48,365 bases of DNA, from IMG/VR virus record IMGVR_UViG_3300013297_000009, positions 1-48,365 of that record; one strand, given 5' to 3'. Shown piece by piece: positions 30,049-38,338 of the stretch. The notes under the pieces are model-generated. The model saw only the letters and a list, made by a program, of their open reading frames with translations. It was not told the origin of the DNA and did no database searches. The position numbers were made by a program, and so were the translations under genes. Numbering within the stretch: position 1 is the stretch's first letter; the number at the start of each line of letters is the position of its first letter. The stretch is from a virus.

Positions 30049-32236
30049 CCCTATAATCGTCGCAGATACCGCTGACCTTCCCAGCGCATACGGGATTCAA
30101 CTCACGCCCCTCGTGATTTGGCACTCGTTCGCCGGGGATATGAACGCGGAGGGCGGGACCGGTATAGATAACGGGCGGTACAACGGGGCCAGCGGCGAGT
30201 TTGAGGGGCTGGCTGTGCCGACCATGCAGGATACCTATAAGAGCGGTACCGGCTCGCGGACAGGCCGCGCCTTCAACTCGATATCCGGAACGTGGATTGA
30301 TGACGTTGTGAGTCCGTGGAGTGATAAGTATTACCTGCTCCAGCAGGACAGCAGTGCCACGTATTGGGAAGTGACGGACACGGCGGCCACAAACAACGGG
30401 CTCCAGAATGCGGTAATCAACCTTCATTTGGGCGTGGAGAACTCCGGATCCACTCGAACCGCCGCCAACTGCTACGCTGTACTGGAATTGGCGTACGGTT
30501 ACCTGCCTAACTACAGGTTGACGTTTCAGTGGGGGCAGCCGATCCGCCTCGACTACACGGACACGCAGCACGGCGGTAACTGGATAAACGGTATCGCGAT
30601 ATGCCGCGACCTGGGGAACGTGGAGAACTATCTACGGACGCACAGCAACCAGATAACACTCACTATTCGCCCGGACAAGTCGCGTGGTCTGCTTATGGTA
30701 GAGGTAGGTGACGGGCACTGGCTGCGCGGCCCCGCACCACGCCCAACCCTGCCCTCGGACCCGGCAAGCACAGGGTCGCTTCCGGCCTCTGAGTGCTATC
30801 GGTTCTATGGGGCCCGCAGGTATGCAGGGATAGAGGTAGCACCGCTCACCTTCACCGCGCCAACCATCAACAAGAGTAAACGGTATTTCGGGCCAGATCA
30901 GACCGCCAACGCCGCCAATGCCGTGGTAGGCGTCAACCTGCTCAGTACTTCGGATGCCAGCCAATCTGCGTCCATTACCATGCAGGACGACGGAGCCGGG
31001 AATCTCTCATACGCGCTAACCGCTACCAACACAACTAACACCGTTCCGCAGAAGATAGCGGACGTGATGATTATTATTCCCGAGACGTGGGGCCGGTCGG
31101 CTCCGGGGGTTCCGCTTCCGCAAAGCAGGCTATCGGGTGTGAAAGCGCGGGTGTTGGGCGTGTGGGATGACGCCACGCGTATGGGCATGATGAGCGGGCG
31201 GCTCATGCTCAACAACAAGAACAACCAGTACACGGGGCGGTTTGGTAATTATGCTATAGGCATTAATGGGGGGAACGGGCTTAACTACCAGCGCATTATG
31301 ACCGGCGTGCTGGGAGCGGACCCGGACGGTATTCAGGTAACGCGCAACGATCCGTTCCGCTTTGCTCATGTTCCTATAAGGGATAAGTTCGCGGTGATGG
31401 ATGTACCCATCGAGCAGGAGCTATGCCTGGATGGGTTCTGCATCTTTACTGCCGTTCGGCTTCTGGCAAGGAAAGGGAATATACACCCGGATTTCCTGAA
31501 CTACATCCCGAACACGCCGCTGCCGCCCTATGGAGCAGGCTTCCCGTTCTACATCTTACCGAAGGGAACCGGGGCAAGTCCGGCCCTCCGGTTCATGCCG
31601 AACCAAACCGCTCTGTCCTGCCTGATGGAGCTAATCTCTCAAAGTGGCGACGTGGACCCGTACACCGGCACCAGTACGCCGCACTACATGTTCTTTGACC
31701 CGCTGGGCAATTTCCATTTCGAGCCATGGAATCCCGCATTGCAGACGCCGGTGAAATACTACAGCACGGGCGATACAGGTGACGGGCTCATTATGGATAT
31801 CCGGGTTTACAACAGCGTGGCGCAGATGCGAACGAATGTCACGTTGCAGGCGCAGGACGCGCTGACGTATGAGTTGATGCAGTATAACCTGCCGCTGCCC
31901 GGCAACTACGGCGCGGTCGGTTACCGGTTCTCCGCGCTGGAGCGGAATCAGGCGTGGGGCACACCCGCCTACATGCAGAAGATAGCGAAGATTGCGGCGG
32001 TGCAGGCCAGCCTGCCGACTCAGGTCGTGCGGATAATGGTGCCGTTCTCTCCAATCGTGTTCCCTGGCAATATTGTTTGGATCGGGGAAGACAAGGCCCT
32101 TGGCCGGGCCGGACTCTTTACCGTGATGGAGGTCGATCAGGACTGGGGCATATCGGCCCCTGAATCGAATAGCGGGTTTCAAGACTGCCGTATGTGGCTA
32201 ACTTGCCGGAGCATTGAGAACTCTATCCCGGTATAA
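30035..32236 (+). CDS. Distal tail / baseplate hub-like protein, 733 aa
   Basis: Large beta-rich protein directly after the tape measure, in the place of distal-tail or tail-hub proteins. N-terminal half has lectin-like strands; the middle has GVKARVLGVWDDATRMGM and LMLNNKNNQYTGRFGNY; the C-terminal part contains NVTLQAQDALTYELMQYNLPLPGNY and IVFPGNIVWIGEDK, resembling hub domains. It would start receptor engagement and open the tube. No peptidoglycan-cutting motif seen. Confidence 0.65.
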   Translation: MSTLNPIIVADTADLPSAYGIQLTPLVIWHSFAGDMNAEGGTGIDNGRYNGASGEFEGLAVPTMQDTYKSGTGSRTGRAFNSISGTWIDDVVSPWSDKYYLLQQDSSATYWEVTDTAATNNGLQNAVINLHLGVENSGSTRTAANCYAVLELAYGYLPNYRLTFQWGQPIRLDYTDTQHGGNWINGIAICRDLGNVENYLRTHSNQITLTIRPDKSRGLLMVEVGDGHWLRGPAPRPTLPSDPASTGSLPASECYRFYGARRYAGIEVAPLTFTAPTINKSKRYFGPDQTANAANAVVGVNLLSTSDASQSASITMQDDGAGNLSYALTATNTTNTVPQKIADVMIIIPETWGRSAPGVPLPQSRLSGVKARVLGVWDDATRMGMMSGRLMLNNKNNQYTGRFGNYAIGINGGNGLNYQRIMTGVLGADPDGIQVTRNDPFRFAHVPIRDKFAVMDVPIEQELCLDGFCIFTAVRLLARKGNIHPDFLNYIPNTPLPPYGAGFPFYILPKGTGASPALRFMPNQTALSCLMELISQSGDVDPYTGTSTPHYMFFDPLGNFHFEPWNPALQTPVKYYSTGDTGDGLIMDIRVYNSVAQMRTNVTLQAQDALTYELMQYNLPLPGNYGAVGYRFSALERNQAWGTPAYMQKIAKIAAVQASLPTQVVRIMVPFSPIVFPGNIVWIGEDKALGRAGLFTVMEVDQDWGISAPESNSGFQDCRMWLTCRSIENSIPV

Positions 32237-32247
32237 GGACTGAATAG

Positions 32248-33633
32248 ATGGCGGTAACCAAAGGCTTACCCACAATAACAGACATAACCACCATGTTCGA
32301 TGCGTACGGCGGCATCCTCAAAGCGCAGGTGGCAAATATCGGGCTGGGGGACCCGCTCGAAAGCTCGTCTACACTGGCACGTAAGACTATCTCTGCCCGC
32401 GATAAGATAGCCGGTGACGGCACCACTTCGAATCCTGGACTTGCCAACAGCGATCTGCGGGGGATGTCTATAGCCACCGTCACGCAGTTGGTTGGGCAGT
32501 ACCGGTACGATGTGCTGTTCGGCCAAAATCTGCGGAAGGAGTTCACTAACTGGGATAACTGGGTCCTCAATAATCTCCCCAGCGGATGGAGCTTCACCTC
32601 ATCCTCAGCCCGCCCCCTATCTCTCTGGCTCCTACGAGGCAACGCCTGCCACGCCAACACGCCAGCCGCACCAACCTCTACCCCATCGCTCACGGCCACC
32701 ACAGGCGGGCAGCTAGCCGCCGTATCCTCAAGCAACGCGCCGAGGGTCAAGGTGACGTACGCCTCGACTTCCGGGACTACGGACTGGTACGAGAGCCTGC
32801 CGAGTAGCGCGGCGTCTCAAGTGGCCCTGTCCGGGGTCAATAACGCTTATACCTTCACACTGTCCGGGAACGCCACGGCGACCGGGTACATGCGGGTCTA
32901 CCGGCAGCTCTACAACAACGCGGGTGCGTCCGACCCCTATTACTATGATGGGCAGGTGGCGATTACGAACGGCGTGGCTCATCCGGCCTACACACTTACA
33001 CAGGCCGACGTGCAGCTTCGCACGGACATCACGCCCCCGGTCTATATGGGCGGTACGGCTGGGCAGGGGCTTATCTTGCCGGAATCCGCAGCCCTGTACC
33101 TGTTATCCTACGCCACGGCGCAACAAGGGGCTGGTGCGGCGTCCGGCTTACTCTCATTCAATGCGACCGCGTTCATGGACCCGTACAATGTGGCGCTTAA
33201 TCCGTTGTACACCGACTCATCGCTGACGAATGCCTATCTCGGCGTTAATAACCCGCTGTCAACCGCGCTGATGGGGAACTGGGTAAGCACGGCGTTTACC
33301 TCTGGCTCCGTCTCCACGGCCAATATCGCAGCCCAGGCGCGGCAGGGGTATGGAGGCGCGGCGAACGGGGTTCAATTGCGGGTGACGGGGGTTCTCAACA
33401 ACGCGGCCACAGTGACCGGCTGGACCTACAAGTACTTTGACAGCACGAACCCCACCTCATTGCAAACAGCCACTATTACGGGGCAGTCGTTGGCCCTGTC
33501 GGCGGCATCCGGGTCCACAGCCAGCCTGAGCATAACCGCGGGGCGGCTTGTCCAGCAGTTCACCAGTTTAACGGTGACCGTGGCGACGACCGGCACCATA
33601 GCCATAGAGGCCATCGTGCCGAGGTCTATCTAG
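32248..33633 (+). CDS. Tail protein, 461 aa
   Basis: Ser/Thr/Ala-rich beta protein. Central repeats of strand pairs and blocks such as YMRVYRQLYNNAGASDPYYY suggest fibronectin-like or Ig-like domains. The C-terminus (SLSITAGRLVQQFTSLTVTV) is a beta sandwich. Probably part of the tail tip or fibre. It overlaps the next gene by one base. Confidence 0.6.
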   Translation: MAVTKGLPTITDITTMFDAYGGILKAQVANIGLGDPLESSSTLARKTISARDKIAGDGTTSNPGLANSDLRGMSIATVTQLVGQYRYDVLFGQNLRKEFTNWDNWVLNNLPSGWSFTSSSARPLSLWLLRGNACHANTPAAPTSTPSLTATTGGQLAAVSSSNAPRVKVTYASTSGTTDWYESLPSSAASQVALSGVNNAYTFTLSGNATATGYMRVYRQLYNNAGASDPYYYDGQVAITNGVAHPAYTLTQADVQLRTDITPPVYMGGTAGQGLILPESAALYLLSYATAQQGAGAASGLLSFNATAFMDPYNVALNPLYTDSSLTNAYLGVNNPLSTALMGNWVSTAFTSGSVSTANIAAQARQGYGGAANGVQLRVTGVLNNAATVTGWTYKYFDSTNPTSLQTATITGQSLALSAASGSTASLSITAGRLVQQFTSLTVTVATTGTIAIEAIVPRSI

Positions 33634-35015
33634 TGCCGACAAGCATTATCGCCCGTTCGCAGGTTTGCCCGGACGCCGAATACGACATCGTAGAGACAAG
33701 CACGATAACCGGCACGGTGAACTCATACGGAAATGATATAGCAATTGGCGGGGTTTCCGCTTTGCATCGAACCTGGGCGTATACCGCCCTGGGCAATACG
33801 TTGTCGTTGAGCGTTGTCGGGCAGCAGCTACAGAGTACCGATCAGACACTTACCAGCCTCACAACAGCACTCGAACCTTACGGGTCAGGTACATCGGTAA
33901 ACATTACGTTCCCGCAATATAAAGCAGTCTGGGGGAACCCTACGTATATCGGGTGGCTGCTTACGGGCAGTTTGCGAGAGGAGAATACGAGCAGCGCGCT
34001 CACGAACTACACGGTTAATCCGTTTGTCAGGTCTGCCGCAGATTACAATTTCCCATCGTCCACGCCGTTCTCGTGCGCTCCTACGGATTCCCCGGCAACG
34101 GCTAACTGGGAAATAAGAAGTCGGTGGGGCGTCGTCAACTGTGGAGATCCGACTATCTTGCCCGATGGAGGCGAGCCGTTTGTCTTGTGGACAAAGAAGC
34201 CGTGTGATGCAGACTACAGGGACCGCTGGAAACTGAACACCATCAACAACTTCCACGCCAGGAGCGATGCGGAGTTTCCGTATATGGGAACGCGATCGGG
34301 AGGTTTCGGCCAGGGCCATGGAGCTTGCCTATATCATGATGGCTCCGATTTGAATATGAACGGCTACACGAATTTCAAGAACTGGATTCTCGCGCAACTG
34401 ACAACTTCGGGGCCGGTAACAAAATCGCTGGATTGCTGGGTAGGATTTCCGCGCAACTACGGAGTCGCCTTGACAAAGACATACCAGACGCCGGGCAGCA
34501 GTGCCACGTACGTGTACACGGTGACTACGAAGGTCACGGTTACCGGAATGCAGTTGATTGTGTATGTCGGGTTTGACGGGGAGACCAGCGTGGATAATAC
34601 GGCGGGTGAGCCGGTTGCGGTGGACGTGTTCGAGGACAAGTTCATTGCGTGCGCGTGGACAACGGCAAGCGGTACGAATGGGAAGAAGCAGCTTTATATC
34701 GGTATCCAGCCTGCATTGACTGCCAATATCGGGAGCGGCAGCGGGTCAACGAGTGGTTGGGAAACTTACCTGTTCGGTGACATAGATACGCGCAGCGAGG
34801 TCGGTCTCTGCTATTTGCCTAACGGGAACCTGGAGGTAATGTTTGATGAGTACGCCGGGACCGTTAAGACTGTGAGATACATAGTGAATCGCAACTTCGG
34901 GCGTAAGCCGCTCACCAACTGGAGCAACAGGGCCACCGTGACGGCAGACGGCAGCCAGAGCCTTTCGTCGGGGCGGGCCATGGGGCAGGGCTGGAAATTG
35001 AGAGTAGGTAGCTAA
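33633..35015 (+). CDS. Tail fibre / receptor-binding-like protein, 460 aa
   Basis: GTG 33633 overlaps the upstream stop (TAGTG). Beta-rich with aromatic and Gly/Asn motifs (FGQGHGACLYHDGSDLNMNG; VGLCYLPNGNLEVMFDEYAG) that look like beta-propeller blades, often used for glycan binding. Likely a receptor-binding component. No catalytic residues are assigned. Confidence 0.55.
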   Translation: MPTSIIARSQVCPDAEYDIVETSTITGTVNSYGNDIAIGGVSALHRTWAYTALGNTLSLSVVGQQLQSTDQTLTSLTTALEPYGSGTSVNITFPQYKAVWGNPTYIGWLLTGSLREENTSSALTNYTVNPFVRSAADYNFPSSTPFSCAPTDSPATANWEIRSRWGVVNCGDPTILPDGGEPFVLWTKKPCDADYRDRWKLNTINNFHARSDAEFPYMGTRSGGFGQGHGACLYHDGSDLNMNGYTNFKNWILAQLTTSGPVTKSLDCWVGFPRNYGVALTKTYQTPGSSATYVYTVTTKVTVTGMQLIVYVGFDGETSVDNTAGEPVAVDVFEDKFIACAWTTASGTNGKKQLYIGIQPALTANIGSGSGSTSGWETYLFGDIDTRSEVGLCYLPNGNLEVMFDEYAGTVKTVRYIVNRNFGRKPLTNWSNRATVTADGSQSLSSGRAMGQGWKLRVGS

Positions 35016-35455
35016 TGGCAAGTGTTTATGTGTCCGATCAGTTCCGGGGTGACATTCTGGCGGCGGTCCACAATCTCGGGACTGGAACGTACAAGGCGAT
35101 CCTGCTCGGCACCGGGTATACGCCGGACCCGTCTCATAAGTTCGTGTCTGATGTTTCTGCGCAGGAGATAAGCGGGACCGGATACGCAAGCGGGTATGCG
35201 GGCGCGGGGCGCAAAACCATCAGCAGCCCGACCGTCACCATAGACACGACAAACCATTATGCCTACTTCACGTATACGGTGGCGACGTGGACCGGCATCA
35301 ACGCTGGAACGATTCGATATATTGGAATCTGGAAGCCGAACACCAGCGATGCAGACAGCAAGATTATCTGTATTAAGCAACTCGATCAGGATGTGGTTAC
35401 GACGGGTGTAGATTTCACCTACACGGTGCCGGCCACCGGTGAGTTCCAGCTTTGA
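35015..35455 (+). CDS. Virion structural protein, 146 aa
   Basis: Short beta protein (DQFRGDILAAVHNLGTGTYK, then AILLGTGYTPDPSHK) matching a family often encoded next to tail fibres. The pattern of an aliphatic pair around the TGTYKAILLG block and IRYIGIWKPN is typical. Overlaps the next start. Confidence 0.6.
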   Translation: MASVYVSDQFRGDILAAVHNLGTGTYKAILLGTGYTPDPSHKFVSDVSAQEISGTGYASGYAGAGRKTISSPTVTIDTTNHYAYFTYTVATWTGINAGTIRYIGIWKPNTSDADSKIICIKQLDQDVVTTGVDFTYTVPATGEFQL

Positions 35456-35997
35456 GTACTATCGTAATTCCAGCGAACGGAACACCGTTCACGTATAACG
35501 CCGCTGGAACTACGGTCTCATTTGATATCCCATCTGGATTCGTTCCCACTTCCGGGCAATGGGATATGACAGGCAATCAGTTGCTTGGCGGGAGTGGGCA
35601 CACCGACACCCTAACCATTGGTGCGGATGCCGTTGCGTTTGCCCCTCAAGGAACCGGGGCGTTCTCCGAAAGCGTTGCCGTTTCAGCCGGGCAGCTTGCC
35701 AGCATCGCAGCCGCGGCGGGAAGCAGTGTAAGCGTTGATGTCACTCTGAGCCCAGGCGGCGTTACGTTATGCCAGGCAGGCTCGTTTACGCTCACCTTGA
35801 TAGGCACCGGGCCGGTTACCGAATCGGTCGGCACAATGAGTATGATATCCGCGTTCTATGCGGATCCGTCCACAACCAATCTGGCAGTATCCGGATCCAG
35901 TGCGTCAGGTGCGAAGCTGGGGCCGATTACGGGTAGCGGAGGACTGACGAAGGCAGCCAAGATGAGTGTGAGTAGTAGTCCGAGGGCGCGAATCTAA
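35452..35997 (+). CDS. Ig-like virion protein, 181 aa
   Basis: TTG 35452 overlaps the previous stop (TTGA). An all-beta Ser/Gly/Ala/Thr-rich protein (ADAVAFAPQGTGAFSESVAV, then VDVTLSPGGVTLCQAGSFTL) with Ig-like strands and a Ser-rich tail. Likely a surface-exposed fibre or decoration piece. Confidence 0.55.
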   Translation: MSTIVIPANGTPFTYNAAGTTVSFDIPSGFVPTSGQWDMTGNQLLGGSGHTDTLTIGADAVAFAPQGTGAFSESVAVSAGQLASIAAAAGSSVSVDVTLSPGGVTLCQAGSFTLTLIGTGPVTESVGTMSMISAFYADPSTTNLAVSGSSASGAKLGPITGSGGLTKAAKMSVSSSPRARI

Positions 35998-36500
35998 TGC
36001 CGATTACCGGGGTGGCGGGCACCGCAGTACAGCAGGCTGCGCTCAAATTTAGCCAGTGCCGGGATAACCGGGGGGCGGCATGGACAACAGCGGTAACGGT
36101 TGCGGCGGCTTGCGACCTGGTTTCTGCTGGTGGGGCATGGCTCGGTAATCGGATGGGCGCGCTCTACACGGTCACCAGTGGCAATACAGCGCAGGTCTAC
36201 TGGAAGTGGACCCCTAATCCGAACGATTGGACTATAAACGGCCCGTCCACGGTAAGCGGGGTAACGGGTCGGGTCTATGGGCTGGCATGTAATCAGGTTG
36301 GGAATCTGTGCGCCATGGTGGGGAAGACGCCGGTGATATCCCATAACGGCGGTTTGACGTGGGCGCAGAAATCGGCAATATCAGCGTTGCCTGCTCAGTA
36401 CACGATTACAGCCTTCCTGCACTACTTCGTTATAGTCGCGCCGTCTGGAACCCGGGTGACACACTATGTAAGCCGGGACGGTGGAGAGACGTTTCAGTGA
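35997..36500 (+). CDS. Asp-box (BNR) beta-propeller-like virion protein, 167 aa
   Basis: Two Asp-box motifs (S-x-D/N-G-G-x-T-W/F): ISHNGGLTW in the middle and VSRDGGETF at the end, as in sialidase-like and glycan-binding propellers. Only two blades are visible, so the full propeller may need an oligomer or a partner. Likely tail tip or receptor module. It overlaps the next gene by GTGA. Confidence 0.65.
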   Translation: MPITGVAGTAVQQAALKFSQCRDNRGAAWTTAVTVAAACDLVSAGGAWLGNRMGALYTVTSGNTAQVYWKWTPNPNDWTINGPSTVSGVTGRVYGLACNQVGNLCAMVGKTPVISHNGGLTWAQKSAISALPAQYTITAFLHYFVIVAPSGTRVTHYVSRDGGETFQ

Positions 36501-36607
36501 ACGATAAACTATTCTGGATAGCTATTCGCCGCGCTCTTCTTGCCGCGTGCAAGGCCATTGCTGAGCGATACGATCTGAAGCTCACGGATGAGGAAAAGGC
36601 CGTTTGA
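36497..36607 (+). CDS. Tiny phage protein, 36 aa
   Basis: GTG 36497 overlaps the TGA of the upstream gene. The product KLFWIAIRRALLAACKAIAE, then RYDLKLTDEEKAV, is an amphipathic helix of a kind commonly found just before the lysis genes of siphoviruses. Function unknown. Its stop codon lies inside the -35 box of the next promoter. Confidence 0.5.
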   Translation: MNDKLFWIAIRRALLAACKAIAERYDLKLTDEEKAV

Positions 36608-36633
36608 CACTGAAGCGAGCAAAGTCGTATAAT
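36604..36633 (+). promoter_or_regulatory. Consensus promoter for structured RNA
   Basis: TTGACA (36604-36609), 18-bp spacer and TATAAT (36628-36633), six of six matches each. It overlaps the end of the tiny gene at 36497 and would start RNA near 36640-36642, exactly where the first strand of the long stem begins. Confidence 0.85.
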
Positions 36634-36640
36634 GAGGCAA

Positions 36641-36742
36641 TAGGTTGCGGAGGGCGGTGAACGGACGACGTAGCCGCTAGCGAGCGACGCGAAAGCCCTT
36701 ACGGGGTCTATGCCGGGTAGCGACCGGTTCCGCAACCTTTTA
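36641..36742 (+). ncRNA. Putative structured small RNA, about 100 nt
   Basis: Starts at the promoter above. AGGTTGCGG (36642-36650) pairs exactly with CCGCAACCT (36730-36738), closing the RNA end to end. Next to it AGGGC (36651-36655) pairs with GCCCT (36695-36699), and GGTC (36705-36708) pairs with GACC (36722-36725). The closing stem is followed by TTTT, so it doubles as a terminator. It does not fold as tRNA, tmRNA or hammerhead. It may be a prophage-expressed regulatory or immunity RNA. Confidence 0.65.
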
Positions 36743-36777
36743 ACTTTATAACCACGGCCTCACGGTAAACACCGTCC

Positions 36778-36828
36778 CGCCTGCTTGAATGAGACGCCTT
36801 GAGCGTTTTGTTTCGGCAGGCGTTTTTT
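36778..36828 (+). terminator. Rho-independent terminator
   Basis: CGCCTGC (36778-36784) with GCAGGCG (36816-36822) and then TTTTTT. A smaller ACGC-N5-GCGT hairpin with TTTT (36794-36809) is nested in the loop. It would stop read-through from the tail operon or the small RNA promoter before the lysis genes. Confidence 0.7.
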
Positions 36829-36846
36829 GTTTATCAGGCAATCCTT

Positions 36847-36942
36847 CCCCGGCTACTTTGGACGGGAACCGGGGAGCGGATTGAGGCAGCCCTGACGCGG
36901 GTCAGGGTGCGAAACGCGATTCGCTGTAGTGATGCGCGAATC
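36847..36942 (+). promoter_or_regulatory. Three-hairpin leader before the lysis cassette
   Basis: CCCCGG/CCGGGG (36847-36852 with 36869-36874), CCCTGAC/GTCAGGG (36890-36896 with 36901-36907), GATTCGC/GCGAATC (36918-36924 with 36936-36942). The start codon of the next gene follows 22 nt later with GGGAG. It may regulate lysis timing. No known riboswitch is recognised. Confidence 0.5.
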
Positions 36943-36963
36943 CTCTAACGCGGGAGAACACAA

Positions 36964-37206
36964 ATGCCGGAATACGAAACAGTCCTCACGTTTGAGGATT
37001 TAGACGCAGAGGGGCAATACACATGGAATTTGGAAGCGTACGCAATGGCCTTAGAGAACGAGCTGGCAATAAAAGCCCTCAACATCTCAGATCCACAAAC
37101 GCCGCCGAGACCCGTGCCGCCTCGTCCTCCGCGCCCGACGATCCCTCCTCGTCCGACGCCTCGCCCCGTCCCCGAACGACCCCCGTTCGTGGACCCGTGG
37201 GCCTAA
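36964..37206 (+). CDS. Pro-rich hypothetical protein, 80 aa
   Basis: ATG 36964 after GCGGGAG. N-terminal 43 residues are acidic and helical (YTWNLEAYAMALENELAIK); the rest is a PPRP-type repeat ending FVDPWA. Such tails bind SH3-like domains or cell-wall material. First gene of the lysis cassette; role unknown. Confidence 0.6.
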   Translation: MPEYETVLTFEDLDAEGQYTWNLEAYAMALENELAIKALNISDPQTPPRPVPPRPPRPTIPPRPTPRPVPERPPFVDPWA

Positions 37207-37235
37207 GAAGCCGCGTAGCGAGGAGGCTGAGATTA

Positions 37236-37565
37236 ATGCTGAAGCATGAGAATGGAGAGGACCGGCTCTTCACCAGAATACAGGCGCTAGGCGGTGCCCT
37301 ATTAACTATGTTTGCTCTTATGGGGATTTACGTTAAGTTTAGCAATGATAACGTAGTCCGGGATGAGAGATTGAAGTTTCAGGACTATCAAATCTCGGAA
37401 GAGCGCAACGCCAGGCGTGAAGAAAACAAGGCCCTTAAGGACGGGATGATTGAGTTAGCCGGTTCCGTGAAAGAGCTTGCAAGAGAGATACACCCAATTA
37501 TCCAACCGACACTGCGGATCAACAAATGGCTGGATGAGGCTCCAAACGGGCCGAGAGGTAAGTGA
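37236..37565 (+). CDS. Membrane coiled-coil lysis protein (spanin- or holin-like), 109 aa
   Basis: ATG 37236 with GAGGAGG upstream; an in-frame start at 37023 would overlap the Pro-rich gene and is rejected. One N-terminal membrane segment at about residues 13-33 (LGGALLTMFALMGIYVKF), then a charged coiled coil and a Pro-containing end (HPIIQPTLRINKWLDEAP). N-in inner-membrane spanins have this shape, as do some holin accessories. It overlaps the next gene by one base. Confidence 0.6.
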   Translation: MLKHENGEDRLFTRIQALGGALLTMFALMGIYVKFSNDNVVRDERLKFQDYQISEERNARREENKALKDGMIELAGSVKELAREIHPIIQPTLRINKWLDEAPNGPRGK

Positions 37566-37990
37566 TGACAGATTCGACGCTCGAAGCTATTGGTACCTAC
37601 ATCCTGATTCCGCTTGTTGGCAATATGGCTGTCAACGTATACAAGGCTTACCTGCAACACAAGGAGGCCAAAAAGACCAAAGAGGTTGCGGTCAAAGTTG
37701 ATGAAGCAGCAATCAAGGTTGAAGAGGTTCGAACCAACCTTGTTGCCAGCAACGCGCACACGAACGACAAATTGGATCAGATCCACCAGCTTGTAAACGG
37801 AGAGATGAGTCGGCAAAAGGAGAAGACTGCGGTAGCTCTCCGTAGGCTCGCACAGGTGACTTGTGACGCCGCAGATATACAAGATGCGGAGAAAGCCGAA
37901 GAAGCTTTTCTGGAACATCGGGCCAAATTGCAGCGGGCAGAGTACCGTGCAAACCCGGACTTGACGCCGGATAAGGACAAACAATTATGA
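37565..37990 (+). CDS. Membrane coiled-coil protein, 141 aa
   Basis: Start ATG 37565 (a GTG at 37562 is also in frame). A short hydrophobic N-terminus (AIGTYILIPLVGNMAVNVY) anchors a long coiled coil (EVAVKVDEAAIKVEEVRTNL and ALRRLAQVTCDAADIQDAEK). A companion of the previous protein; likely acts in envelope disruption or anti-holin control. The exact role is uncertain. Confidence 0.6.
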   Translation: MTDSTLEAIGTYILIPLVGNMAVNVYKAYLQHKEAKKTKEVAVKVDEAAIKVEEVRTNLVASNAHTNDKLDQIHQLVNGEMSRQKEKTAVALRRLAQVTCDAADIQDAEKAEEAFLEHRAKLQRAEYRANPDLTPDKDKQL

Positions 37991-38157
37991 CACTCGATTT
38001 CCTGTATTGGTTCCTTTTACTCATCATGCTCATCTTTGGAGGGTGGCGCGGCTTCGGCCCTAATGGTGACCGCTGGTACTTTGGTGGCTCACTGATATGG
38101 CTGGCGTTGCTTGCGATAATCGGGCTGAAGCTGTTTGGCTCACCTTTGAAAGGCTAA
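37987..38157 (+). CDS. Two-helix membrane protein, candidate holin, 56 aa
   Basis: ATGA overlap with the previous gene. Two hydrophobic helices (LDFLYWFLLLIMLIFGGW and FGGSLIWLALLAIIGLKLFG) separated by a short polar loop. Small size, two helices and the lysis-cassette position make it the best holin candidate, which would form lesions that free the endolysin. Confidence 0.6.
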   Translation: MTLDFLYWFLLLIMLIFGGWRGFGPNGDRWYFGGSLIWLALLAIIGLKLFGSPLKG

Positions 38158-38161
38158 CTAT

Positions 38162-38329
38162 ATGACAACACTTCATATTCAAGTCGCGGTCAAGGTGCGC
38201 TTCGCATTTGTTGACTGGTTTAAGTTCGAAAAGTTCGTGGACATCGCGCTACCGACACCCTTACCTGTCGCATTCCCCTCGAAGATACTTGTGAACGAGC
38301 GAGGGGTGTTCTTGAAGGTGTGGGCATAG
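38162..38329 (+). CDS. Hypothetical protein, 55 aa
   Basis: Very short gene starting at ATG 38162. It is mostly strands with aliphatic and aromatic residues (LHIQVAVKVRFAFVDWFKFE), then KILVNERGVFLKVWA. No membrane segment. Function unknown. Confidence 0.5.
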   Translation: MTTLHIQVAVKVRFAFVDWFKFEKFVDIALPTPLPVAFPSKILVNERGVFLKVWA

Positions 38330-38338
38330 GGAGGGCGT

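Noticed and set aside
36641-36742. Hammerhead ribozyme, tmRNA or tRNA-like RNA
   Set aside because: No CUGANGA core, no tag open frame, no CCA end or T-arm; only helices and a GAAA word are seen.
37023-37235. N-terminal extension of the membrane coiled-coil gene
   Set aside because: It overlaps the Pro-rich gene and reads its repeats in another frame; ATG 37236 has a GAGGAGG site.
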